Part shown: piece by piece, positions 29,023 to 38,174 of the stretch
Numbering within the stretch: the first letter of the stretch is position 1
Layout of the letters: each line of letters starts with the position of its first letter
Source of the DNA: Sphingomonadales bacterium
GTDB lineage: Bacteria > Pseudomonadota > Alphaproteobacteria > Sphingomonadales > Sphingomonadaceae
Assembly (NCBI GenBank): GCA_009995225.1
Contig: JAACPW010000013.1
Location: forward strand, 1-64,000
DNA length: 64,000 nucleotides
Reading direction: 5' to 3'
Program-made: the position numbers and the translations under genes
Notes under the pieces: generated by a model
Databases searched by the model: none
What the model saw: only the letters and a program-made list of their open reading frames with translations
Told to the model about the DNA's origin: nothing

Positions 29023-32000
29023 TGACTGAGGAAAGCTCCATCCCATACGCGCCTGAAGGTGAGCCTGCGGCTTCGCGGGGCAGTGGCACGTGGCGGCGCT
29101 GGCGCAAGCGATTTGGCTGGGCGCTGGCGATCCTTGTCGGACCGCTGCTGCTGGCCGCGCTGTTTTTTGCCACGCCGATCGGCAAACGGTTCATTGCCGA
29201 CCAGATTGCCAGCGTGGCGCCCGCATCGGGTCTCAGGTTCACGGTGGGCCGGATCGAGGGGGACATCTACGGGCAGGCGGTTCTGCGCAAGGTGGTGGTG
29301 AGCGACACCAAGGGTGCGTTCCTGACCATTCCGGTGGTGCAGCTCGATTGGCGCCCGCTCAACTGGCTGTGGAGCGGGCTGGATATCCGCGAGGTGACGG
29401 CGCAGCGCGGGCGGTTGTCTCGTTTGCCCGAGCTGCTGCCCGGTGATCCCGATGCACCGCTGCTCCCCAATTTCGATATCCGGATCGACAAGCTCGTGAT
29501 CGAGGATCTGGTGATCGCCAGAGGCGTCGCCACCGAAAGCGATGAGCGCGCCAATCTGGTTGCGCAAATCGATATTCGCGAGGGCCGGGCACTGATTGAT
29601 GCCAAGGCCCAATTGGGAGCGGAAGACAGGCTGACCCTGCTGCTTGATGCCGAGCCGGACGGGGACCAGTTCGATCTCGCCGCCGACGCCCGCGCTCCAG
29701 CGGGCGGCGTGATCGCAGGGTTGGCAGGGCTGGAACAGGGTTATGCTGGGCGCATCGTCGGGGACGGCACCTGGGCCCGCTGGCGCGGCGCGGCGACCGC
29801 GCGGCGCATCGGCGGTAGCGCGCAAGCGCCGGTGGCCGCCTTCCGGATCAGCAATGACGGCGGGCGCTATGGCGTGCTTGGCCAGCTGCGCCCTGGCCTG
29901 CCCGGCGATACGTTGACGGCCCGGGCGTTGGGAGAGACGCTATCGCTTGTCGCGCGGTTCAAGCTGGAAAACAGCGTGATCGAAGGGAGCGCCGCCGCTG
30001 TGTCGGGTGCGGTGGACCTGCGCGCCGCCGGTGTGGTCGATCTTGCCGATAACGTCGTTGACGGGGCGCGGGTACGCTTGGCCCTTCGCGATCCCGATCT
30101 TTTCGGCGAGGCATTGCGGATCGAAGGCGGGCGTCTGGCAGCGAACCTTCAGGGCGCGTTTGACGATCTTGCGATCAAGCATGAAATCGCCGTGGCCCGT
30201 CTCATCGCTTCGGGCGTTACCGCCATCGGGCTGGCGCAGGAAGGCGTGGGCCGTATCGATGGCACAGTTCTGAGCATCCCGCTTGCGCTCACCGCCGGGC
30301 GCGTGACCACCGGCAACGCCTTTGCCGATCCGCGCCTGGTGAAGGGTCGCGTCACGGGCGTGCTGACCTATGATTTTCAAAGCCAGCGTCTCGTCGCCGA
30401 CCGGGCGCAGATTGACTTCCCCGGACTGGAAGCCACGCTTGCGCTGCGCGGCGATGTGGCCAACGGCGCCTATGCGATAGCAGGGCCGATCACCGCCAGC
30501 CGGCTCGCCGTTGAAGGCGCGGGCGATGTCACCGCCAATGCCAAGATCCTCGCCAAGTTTGGGCCGTCTGTGCCGTGGAGCCTGCGCGCCAATCTGGCGG
30601 GCGTGCTCAGCCGCATCGGCAATGCCACGCTCGTCAACCTTGCAGGCAAACAGATTCGCTTCAAGGGCGCGCTGAGCATGGGCGCGAACGAGGCGATCGT
30701 GCTGCGTGATACGGTCATCGCCTCTACCCGGCTCAACGCCCGGCTCGATAGCAGGGTGGTAACCGGCGGGGGCGTCACCCGCACCGTGCTGGCAGGCAGC
30801 GGGCGGCAGGCGCAATATGGCCCATTCAGTTTAGACGCCGAAATCGCGGCGGACGGCCCGCGCGCCGTGCTCGTGCTGGCCGATCCCTATCCCGCCGCTG
30901 GCCTCAAGGACGTGCGCATTGCACTGGCGCCAAGCGATCAGGGCTTCGGTCTGGATGTGGCGGGGCAATCCCTGCTCGGAGAGTTCGAAGGCGCGCTGCA
31001 ATTGATCCTGCCTGCCGATGCGCCCACGCGCGTAGCGATTGACCGGCTGGAGGTCTATCGCACCACCGTCACCGGCGAAGTCGTGCTGGAAGATGCGGGC
31101 CCATCGGGCGATCTCAGGTTGGCAGGCGGCGGGGTGAACGGCACGGTCGCTTTCCGTCCGCAGCCCGGCGACGCCATTGGCTTTGCCGTCGATCTGGCCG
31201 CCCGCAACGCAAGCTTTGGCGGGGCCACACCGATCAGCATCGCCCGCGCCGATATCGCCGCGACGGGAAGCTACGCCGATGGCGGTACGAATGTCGATGC
31301 CGATATCACCGCGGCCGGGCTTGAATATGGCGGCCTGAGCCTTGCCAATCTCACCGCCAAGGCCGCAATCGCCAATGGTCAGGGCAAGGTGACAGGCGCG
31401 TTGTCCGGACGCCGTGCAGACCGCTTCGCACTCAATTTCGATGCCGACGTTGCGCCAAGCCGGATCGCGGCGGTCGCGCGCGGACAATATGGCAATGCGC
31501 AAATCACGATGCCGCGCCGCGCCGTTCTCACGGCACGCGAAAATGGCGATGGCTGGCAGCTCGCCCCGACGCAGGTTGGCTTTGGTGGCGGCTTTGCCAT
31601 CGCCGAGGGCAGCTTTGGGGGCGGGACCACCGCGCTTGAGCTGAAGCTTGCGCGGATGCCTTTGCGCCTGCTCGATCTCGCGGGGGCCGATCTTGGCCTT
31701 GGCGGGCGTTTGACGGGCGTCATCGATTACCGTCAGGAAGGCCGCGCGCCGCCGACCGCCACGGCGCGGGGCAGGATCAATCGGTTCAGCCGCGCCGGAC
31801 TGGTGCTGTCGTCCAAGCCGGTCAACGTGCTGGCCGTGATCGACCTGACGGCATCACGGCTCAATGCCGCCGTGCGCCTGTTCGAGGGTGACGACCGACG
31901 CGGCGATGTGGCGTTGCGCATCGCGGGCCTCAGCGCGGACGGGGCGCTGACCGACCGTCTGATGCGCGGCCAGCTTGGCGCCCGTCTCAGCTTCGAGGGC

Positions 32001-33269
32001 GCAGCCGAAACGCTGTGGCGCCTCGCCGCCATTGAGGTTTTCGACCTGTCCGGCCCGCTGCGGATCGCCGCGCGCGCCACGGGTACGCTCGCCAATCCGC
32101 GCATCACCGGCACGCTCGCCACCGATGACCTGACGCTCGAAAGCTCGCTCACCGGCACGCGCGTCAGCAATATCAACGCACGCGGACGTTTTGCCGGATC
32201 GCGGCTCGAACTGGTGCGGTTCGCGGGCTCCACTGCCGGTGGCGGCACAATCAGCGGCAGTGGCACCGTTGATCTGGGCGGCATCAGCGCGACACGCGGA
32301 CCCCAGATGGACCTGCGCGCAGCGGTGAAGAACGCGCGGGTGCTGAATGCCAATGGGCTGGAGGCGACGATCACCGGCCCCTTGCGGATTGTGTCCAATG
32401 GTCTGGGCGGAACGATTGCCGGGCGCGTCACGATTGATCGTGCGGCCTGGGCGTTGGGTATCGCCGAAGAGGATGTCGCTCTGCCACGCATCGCGACGCG
32501 GGAAATCAATGGCGAAGACGGGCGCGCACGAACCCAGGTGTCGGGACGCGATGCCGCGTGGCGATATCTGGTCAATGCCAGCGGGCCAAACCGGGTCGCG
32601 GTGGATGGCCTTGGTCTGGAAAGCGAATGGGGCGTCGATATCGCGCTTCGCGGCACGGTGGACGATCCGCGTATCGGCGGCAGTGCAAGGCTGGTGCGCG
32701 GCGATTACACCTTTGCCGGAACCCGCTTTGATTTGACCCGTGGCCGCATCCAGTTCGACGTGAACGAGCCGATCAATCCGCGGTTGGATGTGCTGGCCGA
32801 AACCGCGAAGAACGGCACCAATGTCGATGTCGCGATCACCGGCAACGCGCAGTCGCCCTTGATTGCCTTTTCGAGCGATCCGGCCCTGCCCGAAGAGGAG
32901 ATTCTTGCGCGGCTGCTGTTTGGCGGATCGGTGACGTCGCTTTCGGCCACCGATGCCGTGCAGCTGGCGGCGGCGCTGGCGTCCTTCCAAAGCGGGGGCG
33001 GGGGGCTTGACCCGATTGGCGAATTGCGGCGATCGATCGGGCTCGATCAATTGCGGATTGTCAGCGCCGATCCGCTCACCGGACGCGGCACAGGGGTGGC
33101 CATTGGCAAGAACATCACCCGCAATATCTACGTCGAACTGGTGACTGACGGGCGCGGCTACAGCGCAACGCAGATCGAATATCGCATCACCAGCTGGCTG
33201 GCGCTGCTGGGTACGGTATCAACCATCGGGCGCGATTCTGCGGTGGTGCAGGTCAGCCGTGATTATTGA
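29022..33269 (+). CDS. tamB: translocation and assembly module protein TamB
   Basis: A 1415-residue AsmA/TamB-family protein that bridges inner and outer membranes. An inner-membrane anchor (about residues 32-50, FGWALAILVGPLLLAALFF) precedes a very long stretch of beta-rich periplasmic repeats. The C-terminal TamB (DUF490) domain runs from about residue 1080 and ends RDSAVVQVSRDY. The GTG start shares a base with the tamA stop (TAGTG), so tamA-tamB are tightly coupled. The length is within the range of the family (E. coli 1259). Confidence 0.92.
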   Translation: MTEESSIPYAPEGEPAASRGSGTWRRWRKRFGWALAILVGPLLLAALFFATPIGKRFIADQIASVAPASGLRFTVGRIEGDIYGQAVLRKVVVSDTKGAFLTIPVVQLDWRPLNWLWSGLDIREVTAQRGRLSRLPELLPGDPDAPLLPNFDIRIDKLVIEDLVIARGVATESDERANLVAQIDIREGRALIDAKAQLGAEDRLTLLLDAEPDGDQFDLAADARAPAGGVIAGLAGLEQGYAGRIVGDGTWARWRGAATARRIGGSAQAPVAAFRISNDGGRYGVLGQLRPGLPGDTLTARALGETLSLVARFKLENSVIEGSAAAVSGAVDLRAAGVVDLADNVVDGARVRLALRDPDLFGEALRIEGGRLAANLQGAFDDLAIKHEIAVARLIASGVTAIGLAQEGVGRIDGTVLSIPLALTAGRVTTGNAFADPRLVKGRVTGVLTYDFQSQRLVADRAQIDFPGLEATLALRGDVANGAYAIAGPITASRLAVEGAGDVTANAKILAKFGPSVPWSLRANLAGVLSRIGNATLVNLAGKQIRFKGALSMGANEAIVLRDTVIASTRLNARLDSRVVTGGGVTRTVLAGSGRQAQYGPFSLDAEIAADGPRAVLVLADPYPAAGLKDVRIALAPSDQGFGLDVAGQSLLGEFEGALQLILPADAPTRVAIDRLEVYRTTVTGEVVLEDAGPSGDLRLAGGGVNGTVAFRPQPGDAIGFAVDLAARNASFGGATPISIARADIAATGSYADGGTNVDADITAAGLEYGGLSLANLTAKAAIANGQGKVTGALSGRRADRFALNFDADVAPSRIAAVARGQYGNAQITMPRRAVLTARENGDGWQLAPTQVGFGGGFAIAEGSFGGGTTALELKLARMPLRLLDLAGADLGLGGRLTGVIDYRQEGRAPPTATARGRINRFSRAGLVLSSKPVNVLAVIDLTASRLNAAVRLFEGDDRRGDVALRIAGLSADGALTDRLMRGQLGARLSFEGAAETLWRLAAIEVFDLSGPLRIAARATGTLANPRITGTLATDDLTLESSLTGTRVSNINARGRFAGSRLELVRFAGSTAGGGTISGSGTVDLGGISATRGPQMDLRAAVKNARVLNANGLEATITGPLRIVSNGLGGTIAGRVTIDRAAWALGIAEEDVALPRIATREINGEDGRARTQVSGRDAAWRYLVNASGPNRVAVDGLGLESEWGVDIALRGTVDDPRIGGSARLVRGDYTFAGTRFDLTRGRIQFDVNEPINPRLDVLAETAKNGTNVDVAITGNAQSPLIAFSSDPALPEEEILARLLFGGSVTSLSATDAVQLAAALASFQSGGGGLDPIGELRRSIGLDQLRIVSADPLTGRGTGVAIGKNITRNIYVELVTDGRGYSATQIEYRITSWLALLGTVSTIGRDSAVVQVSRDY

Positions 33270-33349
33270 TTGAAGGGTCAGGACGCATTCGCGCGTGCGA
33301 TCACATCCTTGCGTGACGCGCTGCAGGCGTCCTTGCCACGGCTTAGTCT

Positions 33350-33910
33350 TCAGCTTGCGCCGAGATACAAGTCGGCTTCGGCGGCGCGGCGGCGCACAAG
33401 GCCCTTGAGCACCCGGCCGCCCGCACGATTCCAGCGGGCAAATTCCCGCGCGGCGCCCGTAAAATCGCCCTTGAGATGCTTTTGCGTCAGCGTGGCACGG
33501 GCAATGGCCCCGGTGTTGTAGTGAAAGCTGACCAGTGCATCGAACTGCGCCTGACTGGTCGGCGCGGTACCGATGGCGACGGTGACGTCGGTAGCATAGC
33601 GGATCAGATCCTGCGTCAGCCGATTGTCGCATTCGGCCTGCGTCCAGCATGTGCCGGGGCCAATGCGCCCGCCGTTCACATGATCGTGCCCCGTTGCGCC
33701 CCAGCCAATTGTCCAAGGTTCAGCCCCCGTGCCCGGATCGGGATAGGCTTCGACCATGCCATCGGTGCGCAGCCGCGCGCAGCCTTCGAACCGTTTGATC
33801 AGGGCAATGCCTTCGGCGCTGATATGGCGCGGGGCAGGTGACGGGGTCAGAGAAAAGGCAGACAGTCGGCGCATCAGCGTCAGCAATGACGAGGAAGGCT
33901 TATAGGGCAT
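33350..33910 (-). CDS. phage-type lysozyme (GH24 endolysin)
   Basis: A 186-residue lysozyme of the T4/P21 endolysin type. The catalytic triad appears as Glu42 (KRFEGC), Asp58 (YPDPG) and Thr67 (WTIGWGATG), and the helical region that follows matches the family. A 30-residue N-terminus with a modest hydrophobic stretch could be a signal-arrest-release-type anchor, which is uncertain. The ATG at 33910 has GGAGG eight bases upstream; an earlier in-frame start at 33997 does not. There is no holin, spanin or other phage gene nearby. It is divergent from an XRE regulator gene. Confidence 0.85.
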   Translation of the reverse strand: MPYKPSSSLLTLMRRLSAFSLTPSPAPRHISAEGIALIKRFEGCARLRTDGMVEAYPDPGTGAEPWTIGWGATGHDHVNGGRIGPGTCWTQAECDNRLTQDLIRYATDVTVAIGTAPTSQAQFDALVSFHYNTGAIARATLTQKHLKGDFTGAAREFARWNRAGGRVLKGLVRRRAAEADLYLGAS

Positions 33911-33993
33911 GAAACGCGCCTCCGGTGGTGGTGAGGCCAAGGCATTGCGCATGATTGCCGCAGGTAGGAAAATGGTTTTTGCAGCACGGGGTG

Positions 33994-34044
33994 ACAAGAG
34001 CTCTTGACTGACAAGGATTCTTGACTGTAAAGAGCTCTTGTCAG
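33994..34044. promoter_or_regulatory. three tandem 17-bp operator-like repeats
   Basis: Three units with exact 17-base spacing: ACAAGAGCTCTTGACTG (33994), ACAAGGATTCTTGACTG (34011) and TAAAGAGCTCTTGTCAG (34028). Units 1 and 2 match at 14 of 17 bases and units 1 and 3 at 13. Each has a palindromic core of the form CAAG-N4-CTTG, and bases 33992-34005 and 34030-34043 also form a perfect 14-bp inverted repeat. Units 1 and 2 contain TTGACT, which could serve as -35 elements. They lie between the divergent endolysin and XRE genes, so they are a likely operator for the XRE protein. Confidence 0.7.
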
Positions 34045-34116
34045 GTGTGGCAAAAGTCTGATGCCGCGATCCGCCGCTCTCGCATGCACTTCATCAACTT
34101 GCTGGTCAGGATAGGC

Positions 34117-34323
34117 GTGGAAAATCGTCTGAAGCATTACCGCGAGGCGCAAGGCTGGAGCCAGGGCGAGCTGGCCCGGCGGCTCGGCGTGTCGCGCCAG
34201 ACGATCAATGCCGTCGAAACCGACAAATATGATCCCTCGCTGCCCCTCGCCTTGCGCATGGCGCGCCTGTTTGACGTCGCCGTGCCGGAACTGTTTATCG
34301 ATCATTGGGAGCCCGAAGCATGA
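34117..34323 (+). CDS. small XRE-family helix-turn-helix regulator
   Basis: A 68-residue protein that is almost entirely one Cro/CI-type helix-turn-helix: NRLKHYREAQGWSQGELARR, GVSRQTINAVETDKYDPSL, ALRMARLFDVAVPELF. This size and pattern match the small YgzD/YozG-like regulators. The GTG at 34117 has AGGA five bases upstream and gives the usual N-terminus; an ATG at 34084 would add 11 residues. It overlaps the following membrane-protein gene (ATGATG around the stop) and lies about 70 bases after three tandem palindromic repeats that it probably binds. Confidence 0.85.
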   Translation: MENRLKHYREAQGWSQGELARRLGVSRQTINAVETDKYDPSLPLALRMARLFDVAVPELFIDHWEPEA

Positions 34324-34976
34324 TGTCCGACAAAACGTCCTCCGCCACGCCCCGCTGGGTGCGCAAGCTGCTGATACCGGCCCTGATTGGCGGCGTTGCC
34401 GGGGTCGCCGCCAGTGCCGCTACATTGCGGTTTATCGGCAGTTCTGCCGTGGGTGGGCTCGATTCATCGGCGACCATCGCCGCGCTGGTGGGTGTGCTTT
34501 ATGCCGTGATCGGGACCATCATCGCCCTCGGCGCGGTGAACCCCAAGATTGGCGAGCGGTTCCTGAATGTCGAGGATGCCGACGAACTGCGCGAACAGAA
34601 GAAGGTGCTGAGCCTTTCGGGCGGGGCCATGACATTGTGGGGTGCGGCGCTTTTTGCGCTGGCACTTGCAGCGCCGGGTGGACCGATGCCGCAGGCCGCG
34701 GCGCTGTTCGTGGCGGCGGGCGGACTGGTGATCGGGACACTGCTGTCTGTGTTGGTCTACCGCGCCTGCGACGAATTGATGCTGGCGGTCAACCTTGAGG
34801 CCGGAGCCTGGAGTTACGGGCTGGTCTTTGTCGTGGTGGGCTTGTGGTCGATCCTGTCGCACTTGGGGTACGCTGCTGCGCCCGCGCCGCTCGATCTGCT
34901 GACCCTGTTCTACATGCTGTGCCTGTTGGCGAGCTTTATCGCCGTCGGACGGCGCGGGATGCTGGCACCTCGCTGA
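34320..34976 (+). CDS. multi-pass membrane protein of unknown function
   Basis: A 218-residue protein with about six hydrophobic segments: near residues 15-38, 47-68, 96-118, 124-146, 160-182 and 190-208. A polar loop (about 69-94, NPKIGERFLNVEDADELREQ) follows the second. I do not recognise a named domain. The gene starts inside the stop of the XRE gene, so the two are translationally coupled. Pairs of a small XRE regulator and an integral membrane protein recur in bacteria, but the role of this one is unknown. Confidence 0.75.
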   Translation: MMSDKTSSATPRWVRKLLIPALIGGVAGVAASAATLRFIGSSAVGGLDSSATIAALVGVLYAVIGTIIALGAVNPKIGERFLNVEDADELREQKKVLSLSGGAMTLWGAALFALALAAPGGPMPQAAALFVAAGGLVIGTLLSVLVYRACDELMLAVNLEAGAWSYGLVFVVVGLWSILSHLGYAAAPAPLDLLTLFYMLCLLASFIAVGRRGMLAPR

Positions 34977-35043
34977 CGCTGGTCTGGGTGCTGGTGAAGG
35001 TCTGTTGTGCAATCACCACCGCTCCAGCGCGGGTTCCCACCCA

Positions 35044-36003
35044 TCAGCGGATCGCCAGTAGCACCGTGTAACCTGCATAAAGCAAAACAAGCAGCCCGCC
35101 CTCGGCCCGCGACAATTTCCAGCCACTGCGCAACTGCACGATCAGCAGGGCGGTCACGCCGAGCATCACCCAGATGTCAAAGCCTGCAATCTCGTCCGGA
35201 ACCGCGATGGGCGCAATCAAGGCTGTGGCTCCCAGGATGCCGCAAAGGTTGTAGATGCATGATCCCACAACATTGCCCAGCGCGACATCGGCATGCTTGC
35301 GCAGCACGGCAACGACGCAGGCGATGAGTTCTGGCAAGGACGTACCGATTGCCACCACCGTCAGGCCGATCACGCTTTCAGAAACGCCCGCCGCGCTCGC
35401 GAACACCGTAGCGCCGTCGACAAGGTAGCCCGCGCCGAAGATGGCAGCCGCCAGCCCTGCGATGATCATTCCCACCAGAACCACCGGGCCTGTGTCAGGC
35501 GGCACTGGATGATCCTTGACCTCCGCTTCATGACGCGCGCCTTCGGGGCAGGGGGCGGCACTTTCGGATGTGTAGGCCCACCAGATATAGCCGACCAACG
35601 CTGACACCAGCACCACGCCCGGCAGCCAGCCAATCACGCCCAGCAGCACCGCGACGGTTGCCAGCAGGGCCGATCCACCCATCGCGATAGAATCGCGGGC
35701 AAACGATGCCGGATTGACCATGAGCGGCCTGATCAGTGCCGATACGCCGAGCACCAGCAGGATATTGGCGACGTTCGATCCCACGACATTGCCCAGCGCA
35801 ATCCCCGGCGATCCGGCAAGCGCCGCCTGAACGCTGGTCGCCAATTCAGGCATTGACGTGCCGAGGCCGACGATTGTCAGCCCCGCCAGCAGGGGTGAGA
35901 TGCCCAGCCGCGCTGCCATGCCGACAGCTCCGCGCACCAGCAACTCGCCGCCCACAGCCAGCAAGACGAGACCGCCAGCCACCAGCAGAAAAGTTTCGTT
36001 CAT
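35044..36003 (-). CDS. calcium/sodium antiporter (CaCA family, YrbG-like)
   Basis: A 319-residue, roughly ten-helix exchanger. Both alpha repeats are clear: GLGTSMPELATSV with GNVVGSNVANI (about residues 46-85) and AIGTSLPELIACV with GNVVGSCIYNL (about 210-250). The glutamates in the GTS(M/L)PE motifs bind the cation. It probably exports Ca2+ in exchange for Na+ or H+. The ATG at 36003 has GAGG at good spacing; the ATG at 36009 sits directly on that site and is less likely. Confidence 0.9.
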   Translation of the reverse strand: MNETFLLVAGGLVLLAVGGELLVRGAVGMAARLGISPLLAGLTIVGLGTSMPELATSVQAALAGSPGIALGNVVGSNVANILLVLGVSALIRPLMVNPASFARDSIAMGGSALLATVAVLLGVIGWLPGVVLVSALVGYIWWAYTSESAAPCPEGARHEAEVKDHPVPPDTGPVVLVGMIIAGLAAAIFGAGYLVDGATVFASAAGVSESVIGLTVVAIGTSLPELIACVVAVLRKHADVALGNVVGSCIYNLCGILGATALIAPIAVPDEIAGFDIWVMLGVTALLIVQLRSGWKLSRAEGGLLVLLYAGYTVLLAIR

Positions 36004-36082
36004 GGGCATCCTCGTGCTTTATTCCGTTGCGCGTCCATAATGCCCGTTCACGCAGCAGAGAAGCGCGGAAGGGCGTGACACG

Positions 36083-36115
36083 AAAAAGGGCGGGAAGATT
36101 GCTCCCCCCGCCCTT
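36083..36115 (-). terminator. rho-independent terminator of glnA
   Basis: On the minus strand, AAGGGCGGG (36115-36107) pairs perfectly with CCCGCCCTT (36094-36086) across a 12-base loop, and the strand continues into a T-run (the A-run 36083-36087 on plus). It lies just after the glnA stop codon. Confidence 0.75.
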
Positions 36116-36137
36116 GATCCTGACCCTGTAGGGTAGA

Positions 36138-37547
36138 TTACATGCTGTAATACATGTCGAATTCAACCGGGCACGGGGTGGTTTCGGTGCGCATGACCTC
36201 TTCCCACTTCAGTTCGGCGTAGGCTTCGATCTGATCCTTGGTGAACACGTCGCCCTTGAGCAGGAATTCGTGATCTGCTGCGAGCGAATCGAGTGCTTCA
36301 CGCAGCGAACCGCATACAGTCGGCACCTCGGCCAGTTCGGCAGGGGGCAGATCATAGAGGTTCTTGTCCATCGCTTCGCCCGGGTGGATCTTGTTCTCGA
36401 TCCCGTCGAGCCCGGCCATCAGCAGCGCCGAGTAGCACAGGTACGGGTTGGCCATCGCATCGGGGAACCGGAACTCGACGCGCTTGGCCTTGTCGCCGCT
36501 GCCATAAGGGATGCGGCACGATGCCGAACGGTTGCGTGCCGAATAGGCCAAGAGGACGGGCGCTTCAAAGCCCGGCACCAGTCGCTTGTAGCTATTGGTG
36601 GTCGGGTTGGTGAAGGCGTTCAGCGCCTTGGCGTGCTTGATGACGCCGCCGATGAAATAGAGGCACATTTCCGACAATCCGGCATATTCGTTGCCGGCAA
36701 ACATCGGCTTGCCATCTTTCCAGATCGAAATGTGGGTGTGCATCCCCGATCCGTTATCGGCCTTGATCGGCTTGGGCATGAAGGTCGCGGTCTTGCCATA
36801 GGCATGGGCGACCTGATGCACGACATACTTGTAGATCTGCATCCGGTCGGCGGTCTGCACCAGCGTGCCGAAGGTCAGGCCCAGTTCGTGCTGGGCGGCG
36901 GCGACTTCGTGGTGGTGCTTGTCGCAGGGCAGGCCCATTTCGAGCATGGTCGAAACCATTTCGGCCCGGATATCGACCGCGCTGTCAACCGGAGCGCACG
37001 GGAAGTAGCCGCCCTTGGCGCGAGGACGGTGGGCCATGTTGCCCTGGTCATATTCCTTGCCGGTGTTGGTGGGCAGTTCAATATCGTCGATCGAGAAGCC
37101 CGAGCCGGCATAACCGTCCTCAAAGCGCACATCGTCGAACATGAAGAACTCGGCTTCCGGGCCGACATAGACGGTGTCACCGATGCCGGTCGACTTGAGG
37201 TAGACCTCGGCGCGCTTGGCGGTGGTGCGTGGATCCCGGCTGTACCAGTCACCGGTCGAAGGTTCGACGATGTCGCAGTTGATGATGAGCATCGGCGTGG
37301 CGCTGAACGGATCGATCCACGTTTCGGTCAGATCGGGCTTCAGGATCATGTCGGATTCGTTGATCGCCTTCCAGCCGGCGATTGACGAACCGTCGAACAT
37401 CAGACCGTCTTCAAGCTCGTCTTCGCCGAGGATGCCGGCGACCATGGTGAGGTGCTGCCACTTGCCCTTGGGATCGGTGAAGCGCAGATCGACCCACTCG
37501 ATTTCCTCGTCCTTGATGAGCTTCAGGACGTCTTTTGCTTTCGACAT
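36138..37547 (-). CDS. glnA: glutamine synthetase, type I
   Basis: A 469-residue GSI enzyme that makes glutamine from glutamate, ammonia and ATP. Conserved segments include the FDGSSIAGW latch (about residue 50), the metal-binding EAEFF and GSGMHTH stretches, the [12 protein letters not shown] site and the adenylylation site: Tyr398 in [10 protein letters not shown], the usual target of GlnE. The length matches the type I-beta form. It lies downstream of glnB on the same strand, so both probably share the nitrogen-controlled promoter before glnB. Confidence 0.97.
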   Translation of the reverse strand: MSKAKDVLKLIKDEEIEWVDLRFTDPKGKWQHLTMVAGILGEDELEDGLMFDGSSIAGWKAINESDMILKPDLTETWIDPFSATPMLIINCDIVEPSTGDWYSRDPRTTAKRAEVYLKSTGIGDTVYVGPEAEFFMFDDVRFEDGYAGSGFSIDDIELPTNTGKEYDQGNMAHRPRAKGGYFPCAPVDSAVDIRAEMVSTMLEMGLPCDKHHHEVAAAQHELGLTFGTLVQTADRMQIYKYVVHQVAHAYGKTATFMPKPIKADNGSGMHTHISIWKDGKPMFAGNEYAGLSEMCLYFIGGVIKHAKALNAFTNPTTNSYKRLVPGFEAPVLLAYSARNRSASCRIPYGSGDKAKRVEFRFPDAMANPYLCYSALLMAGLDGIENKIHPGEAMDKNLYDLPPAELAEVPTVCGSLREALDSLAADHEFLLKGDVFTKDQIEAYAELKWEEVMRTETTPCPVEFDMYYSM

Positions 37548-37580
37548 TTCGGTAGTGCCTTTCGGTTTATGTCTGGGCCG

Positions 37581-37599
37581 GTCCGCCCCCCTGGCGGAC
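37581..37599 (-). other. glnB-glnA intercistronic hairpin
   Basis: A seven-base perfect stem, GTCCGCC (37581-37587) and GGCGGAC (37593-37599), with the loop CCCCT, lies in the 67-base gap between glnB and glnA. It has no T-run. It could slow transcription or stabilise the glnA mRNA end; the effect is not shown by sequence. Confidence 0.4.
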
Positions 37600-37614
37600 A
37601 GGAGAGGGTAAAAA

Positions 37615-37974
<360 letters not shown>

Positions 37975-37995
37975 CTAGATTGCTGACCGATTCTT

Positions 37996-38012
37996 AACAA
38001 GAACCGTGCCAA
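37996..38012 (-). promoter_or_regulatory. sigma-54-type promoter of glnB-glnA
   Basis: Read on the minus strand the bases are TTGGCACGGTTCTTGTT. This matches the sigma-54 pattern TGGCACG-N4-TTGC except that the -12 GC is GT. The spacing between the -24 GG and the -12 G is correct. It lies 43-59 bases before the glnB start. An inverted repeat TGCAC/GTGCA at 38107-38126, about 100 bases further upstream, could be an activator site, though its ten-base spacer differs from the NtrC consensus. Confidence 0.6.
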
Positions 38013-38174
38013 GCCTTTAGGTGGTGGCTGCGAACGATCCTTACCGCTTGAAGACTCAAGGGGCGGGATGTCTTTCGCCGGAGATAGGCGGTTAGCAAGA
38101 TTATGGTGCACTGCGCAATGGGTGCACAGCATATGATCGAGGCTTGCCTAAATTTTAAGCAGCCAATTCCCGCG

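Noticed and set aside
33350..34976. Prophage remnant or toxin-antitoxin pair
   Set aside because: An endolysin and an XRE gene alone are not enough: no integrase, holin or structural gene is present, and the XRE partner is a 218-residue polytopic membrane protein rather than a small toxin.
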